NCBI RefSeq assembly: GCF_040676675.1
Contig: NZ_JBFAPK010000004.1
Span: 124,001-188,000 of the forward strand
Length of the DNA stretch: 64,000 nt
Origin: JBFAPK01 sp040676675
GTDB taxonomy: Bacteria > Actinomycetota > Actinomycetes > Mycobacteriales > Micromonosporaceae
Direction: 5' to 3'
Every line of letters begins with the position of its first letter. Position 1 is the stretch's first letter. The translations under genes were made by a program, and so were the position numbers. Under the pieces are notes generated by a model. The model was not told where the DNA came from. It made no database searches and saw only the letters and a list, made by a program, of their open reading frames with translations. Positions 17,228 through 26,103 of the stretch are shown piece after piece.

Positions 17228-17516
17228 GGTCGTCAGCCTACGTCCCGAGCCGCGGTGCGGCCCGCCGGCCGCGCCGGTCGGCGGCGCCGCGCCCGCCGGG
17301 GTACCGGTCGGGGGGTGCGGTACCGCCCCGAGCTGGGACATGCCGGGCGGAACCGGCAAGATTGGTGATCATCTAAGCTTGCTCCGGCGGGGGACGCCCC
17401 GGCCCGGATGCGCCCGCCGGGCCCCCGGCCGCGCCCGCCCGGGCGGTGGCGGGGGAGCGGCATGGTGGTAGGTATGCCGGGGTACAGCGGCTTGGTCGAG
17501 GGTCGAGGAGGGCACC

Positions 17517-18266
17517 GTGTCGGCACGCAGCGGGTACCGGTCGAGGATGCTGGCGCTGGTGGGGCTGCTGGTCGCGGCGCTGACGGCGCTCGCCTGCGGG
17601 ATCGGCCCCGCCGGGCCCGGGCGGCCGGGGGCCGGTGGCGGCGGGTCGACGGGCGCGGCGCCGGGCGGGTCGGCGAGCGACCAGGCGGACGGGACGATGA
17701 CCGTCGAGGAGTTCAAGCGGGACACCTCCGGCGCGGTCGCCGTCGCCGAGCGGTACTGGACCGGGCGTTTCCAGGAGTCGGGGCAGCGGTTCCAGCCGAT
17801 CCGGCGGATCATCCCGTACGAGCGGACCGGCGAGGTGGACTGCGGCGGGGAGGCGTTGGGGCGCAACAACGCCGCCTACTGCCCGGCGGGTGACTTCATC
17901 GCGTACGACGTCAACTGGGCGGTCGGCGCGTTCCGGAAGATCGGCGACGCGTTCCTGTTCTACCTGCTCGGTCACGAGTACGCCCACGGGGTGCAGGTCC
18001 GGTTGGGGATCCGGTACCAGTTCACGATCCAGCAGGAGTTGCAGGCCGACTGCATGGCGGGGGCGTACATCGGCGACTCGGTCAAGGACCGGGCGTTGAC
18101 GCTGGCGGACGGCGACCTCGACGAGCTGCGGCAGGGGCTGTTCGCGGTCGGCGACGCCCCGGACCAGCCCTGGTTCGCCGAGGGCGCGCACGGCAGCGCG
18201 GAGCAGCGTACGGAGTCGTTCTTCCGGGGGTACGAGCGGTCGCTGGACGCCTGCGACCTGACCTGA
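17517..18266 (+). CDS. Neutral zinc metallopeptidase lipoprotein (YpfJ-like)
   Basis: 249 residues. GTG start with GAGGAGGG upstream. The N-terminus has Arg residues, a hydrophobic stretch (MLALVGLLVAALTAL) and a lipobox-like LTALAC, so it is probably a lipoprotein outside the membrane, followed by a Gly/Ser-rich linker (to about 58). The catalytic domain carries HEYAH (HExxH) and the downstream QQELQADCMAGA with the third zinc ligand Glu. Matches the putative neutral zinc metallopeptidase family (Pfam Zn_peptidase). Substrate unknown. Confidence 0.9.
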   Translation: MSARSGYRSRMLALVGLLVAALTALACGIGPAGPGRPGAGGGGSTGAAPGGSASDQADGTMTVEEFKRDTSGAVAVAERYWTGRFQESGQRFQPIRRIIPYERTGEVDCGGEALGRNNAAYCPAGDFIAYDVNWAVGAFRKIGDAFLFYLLGHEYAHGVQVRLGIRYQFTIQQELQADCMAGAYIGDSVKDRALTLADGDLDELRQGLFAVGDAPDQPWFAEGAHGSAEQRTESFFRGYERSLDACDLT

Positions 18267-18420
18267 GCTGGCGCCGCTGGGCCGGTGACCGGCCGGCGGT
18301 GGCGGTGAGGTTTCGGCCACAGTTGGCGGTACGGCCCCGGCCGGTCGGCGGGCGGTTGGCAGGATCGGCAGGGTACGCCCGGGGCCGTTCCGGGCGCGTC
18401 CGCCGCCCCGGGAGGTTCCG

Positions 18421-19098
18421 CTGAACCCGCGTCACCCCGCCGCAGTCCTGTTCGACATGGACGGCACGCTCGTCGACAGCGAGAAGCTCTGGGACGTCGC
18501 CCTCGACGAACTCGCGCGGCGGTACGGCGGTGAGCTGTCGTCGGCGGCCCGGCTGGCGATGGTCGGTACCAGCATGGGCGAGTCGATGGAGATCCTGCAC
18601 GCCGACCTGGGCCAGCCGTGGCGGGACCCGGAGGAGGGCGCGGCGTGGCTGCACCGGCGGATGGCCGAGCTGTTCCGGACGGGGCTGCGGTGGCGGCCGG
18701 GCGCGGTGCAGCTGCTGCGGGCGGTGCGGGCGGCCGGCATCCCGACGGCGCTGGTCACCTCCACGGCCCGGGCGCTGGTGGAGGTGGCGCTGGAGACGTT
18801 GGGGCGGGACAGCTTCGACGTGGTGGTCTGCGGCGACGAGGTGCTCGCGCCGAAGCCGGCCCCGGAGCCGTACCAGACGGCGGCGCGGCTGCTCGGGGTG
18901 CCGATCGGCCGGTGCGTGGTGGTGGAGGATTCGCCGGCCGGGGTGGCGAGCGCGTTGGCGGCCGGGGCCGCGGTGCTGGCGGTACCGGGTGACGTGCCGC
19001 TGGCCGCCGCGCCCGGCGTACACCTGCGGGAGAGCCTGACCGGCGCGGACCTGGAGCTGCTGGCGGCGCTGCTGCCCTCGGCGGAGCTCTCGGGCTGA
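18421..19098 (+). CDS. HAD-superfamily hydrolase with probable CTG start
   Basis: 225 residues if started at CTG 18421. The first in-frame ATG (18457) lies inside FDMDGTLVDS and would remove the nucleophile Asp, so initiation must be upstream. No in-frame ATG, GTG or TTG is found back to at least 18349, but CTG has GGGAGG 5 bases before it. Motifs: DMDGT, T in LVTST, K in LAPKPAPEPY, and EDSPAG; a helical cap lies in between. Resembles beta-phosphoglucomutase-like or sugar-phosphate phosphatases. Convergent with the ABC permease gene. Confidence 0.82.
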   Translation: MNPRHPAAVLFDMDGTLVDSEKLWDVALDELARRYGGELSSAARLAMVGTSMGESMEILHADLGQPWRDPEEGAAWLHRRMAELFRTGLRWRPGAVQLLRAVRAAGIPTALVTSTARALVEVALETLGRDSFDVVVCGDEVLAPKPAPEPYQTAARLLGVPIGRCVVVEDSPAGVASALAAGAAVLAVPGDVPLAAAPGVHLRESLTGADLELLAALLPSAELSG

Positions 19099-19182
19099 GC
19101 CGCCGGGCGGGCGGCGCGGGCGTCACCGCCGCGCTCGCACGTCGTGGCGGGCCCGCGCTCGCGCGCAAGGCTGGTGCCCGGT

Positions 19183-19215
19183 GCGGGCCGCCGGCACCCC
19201 CTACCGGCGGCCCGC
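19183..19215. terminator. Bidirectional hairpin between HAD and ABC permease genes
   Basis: GCGGGCCGCCGG (19183-19194) pairs perfectly with CCGGCGGCCCGC (19204-19215), 9-base loop. Confidence 0.65.
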
Positions 19216-19221
19216 CCGGCG

Positions 19222-21771
19222 TCACTCGTGGGCGATCGCGGCCAGTACGTCGATCCGGGCGGCCCGGATCGACGGCAGCACCGCGGCGATCACTCCGATC
19301 ACCGCCGCGAGCCCCACGAAGAGCCCCATCTGCGACCAGGGCAGGGTCAGCTCGGTGATCCCGTCCGACTCCAGGGCGTGGACCACCGCGGTGCCGAGCC
19401 CGGCGCCGACGACCACGCCGAGCAGGGCCCCGAACACCGAGATCACCACGGCCTCGACGGTGATCATCCGCATGGTCTGGGCCCGGCGCAGGCCGATCGC
19501 CCGGAGCAGGCCGAGTTCCCGGGTGCGTTCCAGGACCGACAGGGCCAGGGTGTTCACGATGCCCAGCACCGCGATGAGGATGGCCAGCGCGAGCAACATC
19601 TGGATCATCCTGAGCAGGGTGTCGAACTGTCCGCTCTGCTGGTCGATGTAGGCGGCCCGGTCGGCGACGGAGACCTCGGGGCTGTCCGCGAGCAGCGCCT
19701 CGACCTGCGGTTGTACCTGGCCGACCGGTACGCCGTCGCGTAGTTGCAACAGCCCGAGGAAGGGCTGCGGGTTGGCGAAGTCGGTGGTGGCCTCGCGGGG
19801 CAGCAGGTAGCTGCCGGGCAGCGCGTCCTGCGGGTAGAGGGCGCTGACCGTGTACGTGTGCGGTTCGCCCCGGGACAGCTGCACGGTCACCTTGGCGCCG
19901 AGGGCGAGGCCGCGCTTGGCGGCCGTCTCGTCGGAGATGGCGATCTGGTCGGGGGCGAGCCGGTGCAGCGTACCGGCGGTGGCGGTGGCGCCGTAGATGG
20001 CGCCGAGCGCCGACAGGTCGGTGGTGGCGTTGAGGTAGCTGCGCTCTCCGTTCACCATCGCCTGGTCGTTGTAGACGCCGGCGACGGCGGCCATGCCGGG
20101 CAGGGCGGCGGCCCGGTCCAGTACCGCCGGGTCGAAGCTGGGCAGCCGTGGGCCGGTCTGCGCCCCGGAGATCACCAGCTGGGCGTGCAGGGTCTCCTCG
20201 GCCTGCGCGGCGAGGCTGGACTTGGCCGAGTCGAGGATCACGGTGACGCCGGTGACCAGGGCGATGCCGACCATCAGCGCCGCGGCGGTGATGGCGGTGC
20301 GGCGCGGGTTGCGGCCGGAGTTGAGCCGGCCGAGCTTGCCCGGTACCGACCAGGAGAAGAGGCGTCCGAGCAGCGCGACCACGGGCCGGCTGATCAGCGG
20401 GGTCAGCAGCGCCACCCCGATGAACGCGACGAGCACCCCGCCCAGGATGGTCCAGAGCGTGCTGTCCCCGGTGCGGCCGGAGAGCCCGAGGGTGAGCAGG
20501 GCGCCGCCGGCCGCGCCGACCACCGCGCCGGCGACGGAGATGCGGGTGAGTGGCCGGTCGGGGGTGGCGGCGTCCTGGAGGGCGGCCACGGGTGGGATGC
20601 GGGCGGCGCGCAGCGCCGGTAGCGTCGCGGCGATCACGGTGACCAGCAGGCCGACGGCGAACGCGCTGATGACGGCGGCGGCCGGGAGTCCGACGCCGGC
20701 CAGTTCCAGGCCGCCGCCGAGCTGGCCGAAGGCGAAGGCGAGCAGGGCGCCGACGCCGATGCCGGCGCCGAGGCCGAGCGCCGAGGCGACCAGGCCGATC
20801 GCCACGGCCTCCAGCAGGACCGAGCCGATGATCTGGCGGCGGCTGGCGCCGACGGCGCGCATGAGGGCCAGTTCGCGGGTGCGCTGCGCGATGATGATCG
20901 AGAACGTGTTGAGGATCAGGAAGATCCCCACGAAGAGCGCCACGGCGGCGAATCCGAGCAGGATGTTCTTGAAGAAGGCGAGTCCCTGCTTGAGGCCGGC
21001 GGAGGCGTCGTCGGAGAGCTGGGCGCCGGTCTTGACCACGTACCCGTCGCCGAGGGTGGTGGCGATGCGGTCGCGCAGCTGCTCGGGGGTCACCCCGTCG
21101 GCGGCCTTGACGGTGATGCTGTTGTAGACCCCGGTCTCGCCCAGCATCAGCTGCTGCGCGGCCCGGTCGGTGAAGGCGACCTCCTGTACGCCGCCGAGGC
21201 TGTCCCGGTCGCCGCTGTAGCCGAAGACGCCGACCAGGGTGAACTGTCGCTTCGGCGCGAGGGTGAGGACGCCGACCCGGTCGCCGACGGAGAGCTTGGC
21301 CGCCTTGGCCACCTCGGCGTTGACGGCGATCTCGTCGTCGGCGGTCGGTCCGCGCCCCTGGCGCAGCCTGACCAGGTCGCTCTCGCCGGTCCAGTTGCCG
21401 CCGAGCTGGGGCGGACCGAACGAGGTGATGACCTTGCCGTTGGCGCCGATGACGCGGGCGCCGTCGGCGGAGACGAGGCCCGTCGCCTGGGCCACCCCGG
21501 GTACGCCGCGCACCCGCTCCACGGCCGAGGCCGGGAAGTTCGCGGCGACCTGCTCGCCCTCCATCTCGCTCACGCTGATCTTGGGTTTGGCGCTGACGCC
21601 GACGTCGGTGCCGGAGTAGGCGTCGCTGAAGACCGAGTCGAAGGAGCGGCTGAGGGTGTCGGTGACGACGAAGGAGCCGGAGACGAACATGACGCCCAGC
21701 ACCACGGCCAGGCCGGAGAGGATCAGCCGGACCTTGCGGGCCAGCAGGCTGGAGAGGGTCGCGCGCAGCAT
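19222..21771 (-). CDS. FtsX/MacB-type ABC transporter permease
   Basis: 849 residues. Architecture: an N-terminal membrane segment, a large extracytoplasmic MacB-like domain (about 45-265), three membrane segments (about 270-400), a further membrane segment and second extracytoplasmic domain, then a second FtsX core (about 725-845, ALAILIAVLGIVNTLALSVL). It belongs to the duplicated 8-segment permeases that extract lipids or export peptides. It starts at an ATG overlapping the ATPase stop by one base (TGATG), so the pair is co-translated. Substrate unknown. Confidence 0.94.
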   Translation of the reverse strand: MLRATLSSLLARKVRLILSGLAVVLGVMFVSGSFVVTDTLSRSFDSVFSDAYSGTDVGVSAKPKISVSEMEGEQVAANFPASAVERVRGVPGVAQATGLVSADGARVIGANGKVITSFGPPQLGGNWTGESDLVRLRQGRGPTADDEIAVNAEVAKAAKLSVGDRVGVLTLAPKRQFTLVGVFGYSGDRDSLGGVQEVAFTDRAAQQLMLGETGVYNSITVKAADGVTPEQLRDRIATTLGDGYVVKTGAQLSDDASAGLKQGLAFFKNILLGFAAVALFVGIFLILNTFSIIIAQRTRELALMRAVGASRRQIIGSVLLEAVAIGLVASALGLGAGIGVGALLAFAFGQLGGGLELAGVGLPAAAVISAFAVGLLVTVIAATLPALRAARIPPVAALQDAATPDRPLTRISVAGAVVGAAGGALLTLGLSGRTGDSTLWTILGGVLVAFIGVALLTPLISRPVVALLGRLFSWSVPGKLGRLNSGRNPRRTAITAAALMVGIALVTGVTVILDSAKSSLAAQAEETLHAQLVISGAQTGPRLPSFDPAVLDRAAALPGMAAVAGVYNDQAMVNGERSYLNATTDLSALGAIYGATATAGTLHRLAPDQIAISDETAAKRGLALGAKVTVQLSRGEPHTYTVSALYPQDALPGSYLLPREATTDFANPQPFLGLLQLRDGVPVGQVQPQVEALLADSPEVSVADRAAYIDQQSGQFDTLLRMIQMLLALAILIAVLGIVNTLALSVLERTRELGLLRAIGLRRAQTMRMITVEAVVISVFGALLGVVVGAGLGTAVVHALESDGITELTLPWSQMGLFVGLAAVIGVIAAVLPSIRAARIDVLAAIAHE

Positions 21772-22538
21772 CAGGCCGCCGCCCCGGCCAGCCCGTCGAG
21801 CTTCTTCATCGTGTCCAGCACGGTCTCCGGGGTCGGCTCGACCAGCTCGGAGACGATCTGCCCGTCGGCGAGGAAGACCACGCGGTCGGCGTACGAGGCG
21901 GCGACCGGGTCGTGGGTGACCATGACGATGGTCTGGCCGTGCTCGGCCACCGAGTTGCGCAGGAAGTTCAGCACGTCGGCGCCGGATCGGGAGTCGAGGT
22001 TGCCGGTCGGCTCGTCGGCGAAGATCACCTCGGGTCGGGCGACCAGGGCCCGGGCGCAGGCGACCCGCTGCTGCTGGCCGCCGGAGAGCTGGCTGGGGCG
22101 GTGGCCCAGCCGGTCGCCGAGGCCGACGGTGGTGATCACGGTGTCGTACCAGTCGCGGTCGGGGCGGCGCCCGGCGATGGAGAGCGGCAGCAGGATGTTC
22201 TCCCGCGCGGTGAGCGTCGGCAGCAGGTTGAACTGTTGGAAGATGAAGCCGACCTTGTCGCGGCGCAGCTTGGTCAGGCCGCTGTCGCCGAGCCCGGTGA
22301 CGGTGGTGTCGCCGATCTGGATCGTGCCCCGGGTCACCGTGTCGAGGCCGGCGAGGCAGTGCATCAGGGTGGACTTGCCAGAGCCGGACGGGCCCATGAT
22401 CGCGCTGAACCGGCCGCGTTCGAACTCGGCGCTGACGCCGCGTAGTGCGGTCACCTGCGCCTCGCCCGTGCCGTAGACCTTCCAGACGTCCGTCGCGCGG
22501 GCCGCCACCCCCGAATCGCGGCCTACCGTCGCTGTCAC
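21771..22538 (-). CDS. ABC transporter ATP-binding protein (LolD/MacB type)
   Basis: 255 residues from GTG 22538, which has GGAGGG 8 bases upstream; the open frame further upstream is not conserved-looking. Walker A GPSGSGKST, Q-loop FQQFNLLPTL, signature LSGGQQQRVACARAL, Walker B VIFADEPTGNLDS and H-loop VTHDP are all intact. Typical of the ATPases that drive FtsX/MacB permeases. Two-component genes follow 360 bases upstream in the same orientation and may regulate this exporter; that is inference. Confidence 0.95.
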   Translation of the reverse strand: MTATVGRDSGVAARATDVWKVYGTGEAQVTALRGVSAEFERGRFSAIMGPSGSGKSTLMHCLAGLDTVTRGTIQIGDTTVTGLGDSGLTKLRRDKVGFIFQQFNLLPTLTARENILLPLSIAGRRPDRDWYDTVITTVGLGDRLGHRPSQLSGGQQQRVACARALVARPEVIFADEPTGNLDSRSGADVLNFLRNSVAEHGQTIVMVTHDPVAASYADRVVFLADGQIVSELVEPTPETVLDTMKKLDGLAGAAA

Positions 22539-22807
22539 TGACTCATCCCTCCATGCGGGTTGTCGTGGTCCGGCCGGGCCGTGGTCCGGCCGGCAGCTCC
22601 CATCGTCGGTGCCGCCGGCGGTGCCGACGTCCACCCGGGGACGGAACCCGGGCGCAACTTTCGTTGCGGGTCGGCCCCTAGGCGCAGCTCAGGGTTGACC
22701 CTGAGCCGGCGACCGGGTGGGCCGGTGCGGTACCGGCCGTCGGGAGCGCGCGCGGCTCGACCGGCGGTTGAGCAGCGCAGACTACGGAGCGTACGTCAGC
22801 GGCTACG

Positions 22808-22865
22808 CGATCTAGGGCAAATCCGTGCTAGTGAATCTCCAATCACCGCGATTTGCCCTAGATCG
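22808..22865. repeat. Perfect 16-bp inverted repeat, AT-rich for its surroundings
   Basis: CGATCTAGGGCAAATC (22808-22823) and GATTTGCCCTAGATCG (22850-22865) are perfect complements around a 26-base loop. It lies in the 360-base non-coding interval 22539-22898, which has no other gene-like feature, 34 bases past the response regulator stop. It could be a terminator or a mobile palindromic repeat; its sequence is unrelated to the 74-bp family. Confidence 0.75.
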
Positions 22866-22898
22866 GCGGGAGGCGGGAGGGGCGTGCGGGGCGGGCGG

Positions 22899-23585
22899 TC
22901 AGCCGCCGGGGCGCACCAGGCCCGACTCGTACGCCAGCACGACCGCCTGGACCCGGTCGCGGAGACCGAGCTTGGTGAGCACGTGCCCGACGTGGGTCTT
23001 GATCGTGGTCTCGCTGACCGAGAGGGCGCGGGCGATCTCGGCGTTGGACAGTCCCCGGGCGACCTGCACCAGCACCTCGCGCTCCCGCTCGGTGAGCACG
23101 CTCAGCGACTTCGGGGGCGCCGCCGCCGGGTCGGGCAGCGAGTCGGCGAAGCGGTCCAACAGCCGCTTGAGGATCCGCGGGGCGACCACCGCCTCCCCGG
23201 CCGCGACCGTGTGGATCGCGGTCACCAGGTCCTCGGCCGGTACGTCCTTGGCGAGGAAGCCGCTCGCCCCGGCCCGCAGTGCGCCGACGACGTACTCGTC
23301 CAGGTCGAAGGTGGTGAGGATGAGCACCCGTACCGGCAGTCGGGCGTCGACGATGGTGCGGGTGGCGGCCACCCCGTCCAGCCGGGGCATCCGGATGTCC
23401 ATCAGCACCACGTCCGGCAGGAGCCGCCGGGCCAGGTCGACGGCCTCGGCGCCGTCGCCGGCCTCGCCGACGATGTCCAGGTCCTCCTCGGCGCCGAGCA
23501 CCATCCGGAAGCCGGTACGCAGCAGCGGCTGGTCGTCGGCGAGCAGGATGCGTACCGGTCGTCCGGCGGTCCTGGTCTCGGTCAT
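22899..23585 (-). CDS. NarL/LuxR-type response regulator
   Basis: 228 residues, ATG with GGGGAGG 4 bases upstream. Receiver domain (about 10-125): acidic pair in LLADDQPLLR, phospho-Asp in VVLMDIRMPRLDG, Thr in ILTTFD and Lys in FLAKDV. C-terminal LuxR HTH (about 160-225): LTEREREVLVQVARGLSN, SVSETTIKTHVGHVLTKL. It partners the histidine kinase just upstream (130 bases). Likely DNA-binding activator or repressor responding to an envelope signal. Confidence 0.95.
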   Translation of the reverse strand: MTETRTAGRPVRILLADDQPLLRTGFRMVLGAEEDLDIVGEAGDGAEAVDLARRLLPDVVLMDIRMPRLDGVAATRTIVDARLPVRVLILTTFDLDEYVVGALRAGASGFLAKDVPAEDLVTAIHTVAAGEAVVAPRILKRLLDRFADSLPDPAAAPPKSLSVLTEREREVLVQVARGLSNAEIARALSVSETTIKTHVGHVLTKLGLRDRVQAVVLAYESGLVRPGG

Positions 23586-23715
23586 CCCGCCTCCCCGGTG
23601 TACTCGGTCATCGCGCCCGTCCCCGTGCCGTAGGAACCCGGTCGTCGCACCGGGCCGTCGCGCCGCCACGCGGCCGTCCCGCCCGCGTCGGCACCGGTCC
23701 GCCGGTCCGTCCGCG

Positions 23716-24933
23716 TCACGCCCCGCCCCCGCCGCCGGTGGTACCGCGTCCGTCGGTGCCGCCCAGCTGGTCCACCGGAAGTTTCGCGTAGACCCGGTAA
23801 CCGCCGCCGGGCCGGGGGCCCGTGCGCAGGGTTCCACCGTAGAGGGCGACCCGTTCCCGCATGCCGACCAGACCGTGTCCGACCCGCCCGGAGTCGGGTA
23901 CCGGACCACGCCCGGTGTCCGATATTTCCACGATCATCCAGTAGACCCCGAAGCTGAGCCGTACCGCCGCCGTGGCGCTGCCGGCGTGTTTCAGCGTGTT
24001 GGTCAGCGCCTCCTGCACGATCCGGAAGATGGTCAGCGCGACGCCCGGGTCGAGCGGGGCGGGCACCCCGTCGACCCGCAGCGTCACCGGCAGGCCCGCC
24101 TCGCGTACCTGCTCGACCAGCGCCTCGATGCCGGCCAGCCCGGGCTGCGGGGCCAACTCGGCGGCCGGCTCCGCCTCCGTACGCAGCACGTCCAGCAGCC
24201 GGCGCAGCTCGCGCAGCGTGCCGCGGCTGGTGTTCTCGATGGTGCCGAGCGCCTCGTCGGCGGCGTCCGGGTCGCGGCGCAGCACCCGCCGGGCCCCGGT
24301 GGCCAGCACCCCCATCACGCTGACGTGGTGGGCGACGACGTCGTGCAGCTCGCGGGCGATGCGCCGGCGCTCCTCGGCGACGGCCTGCTCGGCCAGGGAG
24401 CGCTGGTTCTCCTCGGCGACCCGGGCCCGCTCGCGCAGCGCGTCCGTCGAGGTGCGCCGCGCCTGCACCGTGCGCCCCACGAAGAACGCGACGAGCGCGA
24501 CGAGCAGGTTGTTGAGGACCGCGACCTGCCGGGAGCCGGCCGGCAGGGCCGCCAGCGGCGCCGGAGCGAGCACGTTGGCCGCCAGTACCGGCGCCCAGAG
24601 CAGGAGCGCGGCGAGCAGCGCCGGCCGGGGCGGACGGTGCGCGGCCATCGTGTAGGTGAGCACCACCGGGACCAGCGGGGCCAGGTGCGGGGCGATTGGA
24701 ATCGCCTGGGTGCCGGCGACGAGGCCGACGGCGAACCAGGGGGCGGCGCGCCGCAGCGTCACCGGGACCGTGCGCAGCACGCTCAGCAGCAGCGCCACCG
24801 GCAGGTTGGCCGGCGGGTGGTCCGCCGACGGCAGCACGGTCAGGGCGGCGTCGGCGGCGAGCAGCACGGCCGCGAGCGCGCCGTCGGCGAGCAGCGGCCG
24901 GCGCCGCCACCACTGGCCGAACCGCTCCGTCAT
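23716..24933 (-). CDS. Sensor histidine kinase (HisKA_3)
   Basis: 405 residues. About four to five hydrophobic segments in the first 155 residues, a short coiled coil, then the HisKA_3 dimerisation box IARELHDVVAHHVSVM with the phospho-His, and a HATPase domain (NTLKHAGSA; ISDTGRG; GLVGMRERV). The C-terminus is Gly-rich. The ATG is 7 bases after TAGCGT, so leaderless. Typical DesK/LiaS-like kinase sensing through its membrane part. Cognate regulator is immediately downstream. Confidence 0.94.
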   Translation of the reverse strand: MTERFGQWWRRRPLLADGALAAVLLAADAALTVLPSADHPPANLPVALLLSVLRTVPVTLRRAAPWFAVGLVAGTQAIPIAPHLAPLVPVVLTYTMAAHRPPRPALLAALLLWAPVLAANVLAPAPLAALPAGSRQVAVLNNLLVALVAFFVGRTVQARRTSTDALRERARVAEENQRSLAEQAVAEERRRIARELHDVVAHHVSVMGVLATGARRVLRRDPDAADEALGTIENTSRGTLRELRRLLDVLRTEAEPAAELAPQPGLAGIEALVEQVREAGLPVTLRVDGVPAPLDPGVALTIFRIVQEALTNTLKHAGSATAAVRLSFGVYWMIVEISDTGRGPVPDSGRVGHGLVGMRERVALYGGTLRTGPRPGGGYRVYAKLPVDQLGGTDGRGTTGGGGGA

Positions 24934-25056
24934 GCCAGCGACGCTAGTGGCTGTGCCGGGCGGCGGATCGGCGCCGGTGCGGAGGCGGGTCTCCTTCTCA
25001 CGGAGGAGACCGTCTCGTCCGCGCCCGGGGTCGGGGACCGCGCCGGGCGGGCCGCG

Positions 25057-26016
25057 TCAGTCGTCGACGCCCGGTGCGGCGGGCGCCTCGGCGGCCGGCG
25101 CGCCCGGCGCCCGCTCCGGAAAGGGCGGGGGAGTACCGCCGAAGGAGGGGCAGCGCTCCTGGTGGCTGCACCAGTCGCAGAGCCGGCTCGGCTTGGGGCG
25201 GAAGTCCCGGGCCGCCGTGGCCTGCTCGATCGCCCGCCACAGCGCCACCACGGTCCGCTCGAAGCGGGCCAGCTCCTCGGCGTCGGGGGCGTAGTCGCAG
25301 ATCTCGGCGTCCTTGAGGTAGAGCAGGCGCAGCACCCGGGGGACCACCCCGCGGGTGCGCCACAGCACCAGGGCGTAGAACTTGAGCTGGAACAGCGCCC
25401 GGGCCTCGAACGCCTCCCGGGGCGCGCCCCCGGTCTTGTAGTCGACCACCCGCAGCGCCCCGTCGGGGGAGACGTCGAGGCGGTCCAGGTAGCCCCGGAT
25501 CAGCAGCTGGTCGTCGACGACCGCCGAGATCAGGCTCTCCCGCTCGGCCGGCTCCAGCCGGCGCGGGTCCTCCACCGCGAAGTAGCCGCCGAGCAGCCCG
25601 CGCGCGGACTCCAGGAACTCGGCCGGCCCGGCGGTGTCCCCGTCGGCGAAGAGCTCGGCCAGCTCCGGCTCCTCGGTGACCAGCCGCTCCCATTCGGGGG
25701 CGACCAGGGCCTCCGCCGCGGCCGGCACCCGCTGCGCGGCCGGCAGGTCGAAGAGCCGCTCCAGCACCGCGTGCACCAGCGTGCCGCGGACCTGTTCGAC
25801 GGTGGCCCGCTCGGGCAGCCGGTCGATGCTGCGGAAGCGGTAGAGCAGCGGGCAGGTCTTGAAGTCCGCCGCCCGCGAGGGGGAGAGGGTCGCCAGCGGC
25901 GGCGGGGACGCCTCCTGCGGGGCCGCCGAGCTCTCCGCGGGCGCCGAGCCTTCCGGGAGCGCCGAGCTTTCCGGAGGCACTGGGACCGCCTGCGTCGTCA
26001 CCGTTTCCGCCGTCAT
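25057..26016 (-). CDS. RecB-family PD-(D/E)XK nuclease with probable Fe-S cluster
   Basis: 319 residues. A Ser/Pro/Glu-rich N-terminus (to about 40), then LSPSRAADFKTCPLLYRFR, the Asp of GYLDRLDV, VVDYKTGG with the catalytic Asp and Lys, and a C-terminal CDWCSHQERCPSF. One Cys before and three after the nuclease core is the Cas4/AddB-type 4Fe-4S arrangement. It is a stand-alone nuclease, with no helicase and no cas gene nearby. Orthologue of Rv2119 by position, next to M50 and trmI. Leaderless: TAGCCT 7 bases before ATG. Function in vivo unknown. Confidence 0.9.
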   Translation of the reverse strand: MTAETVTTQAVPVPPESSALPEGSAPAESSAAPQEASPPPLATLSPSRAADFKTCPLLYRFRSIDRLPERATVEQVRGTLVHAVLERLFDLPAAQRVPAAAEALVAPEWERLVTEEPELAELFADGDTAGPAEFLESARGLLGGYFAVEDPRRLEPAERESLISAVVDDQLLIRGYLDRLDVSPDGALRVVDYKTGGAPREAFEARALFQLKFYALVLWRTRGVVPRVLRLLYLKDAEICDYAPDAEELARFERTVVALWRAIEQATAARDFRPKPSRLCDWCSHQERCPSFGGTPPPFPERAPGAPAAEAPAAPGVDD

Positions 26017-26090
26017 GACCGAAAGGCTAAGCCACGGGTACGACGGAACCGCCGCGCCGGGCGCGGGTACGGCTCGTACGGCCGGGTCCG

Positions 26091-26096
26091 TAGCAT
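26091..26096 (+). promoter_or_regulatory. -10 box TAGCAT for the M50 protease / trmI operon
   Basis: TAGCAT lies 7 bases before GTG 26104, divergent from the nuclease gene's own leaderless promoter 60-70 bases away. Confidence 0.55.
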
Positions 26097-26103
26097 TCAC
26101 GCC

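Noticed and set aside
17228..17359. Longer version of the ORF upstream of PAC2 (to 17359)
   Set aside because: It crosses the probable promoter and has low-complexity composition; only the part after TAGGCT fits transcription.
25057..26016. Cas4 / CRISPR-associated nuclease
   Set aside because: No cas genes or spaced direct repeats; position matches the mycobacterial Rv2119 nuclease.
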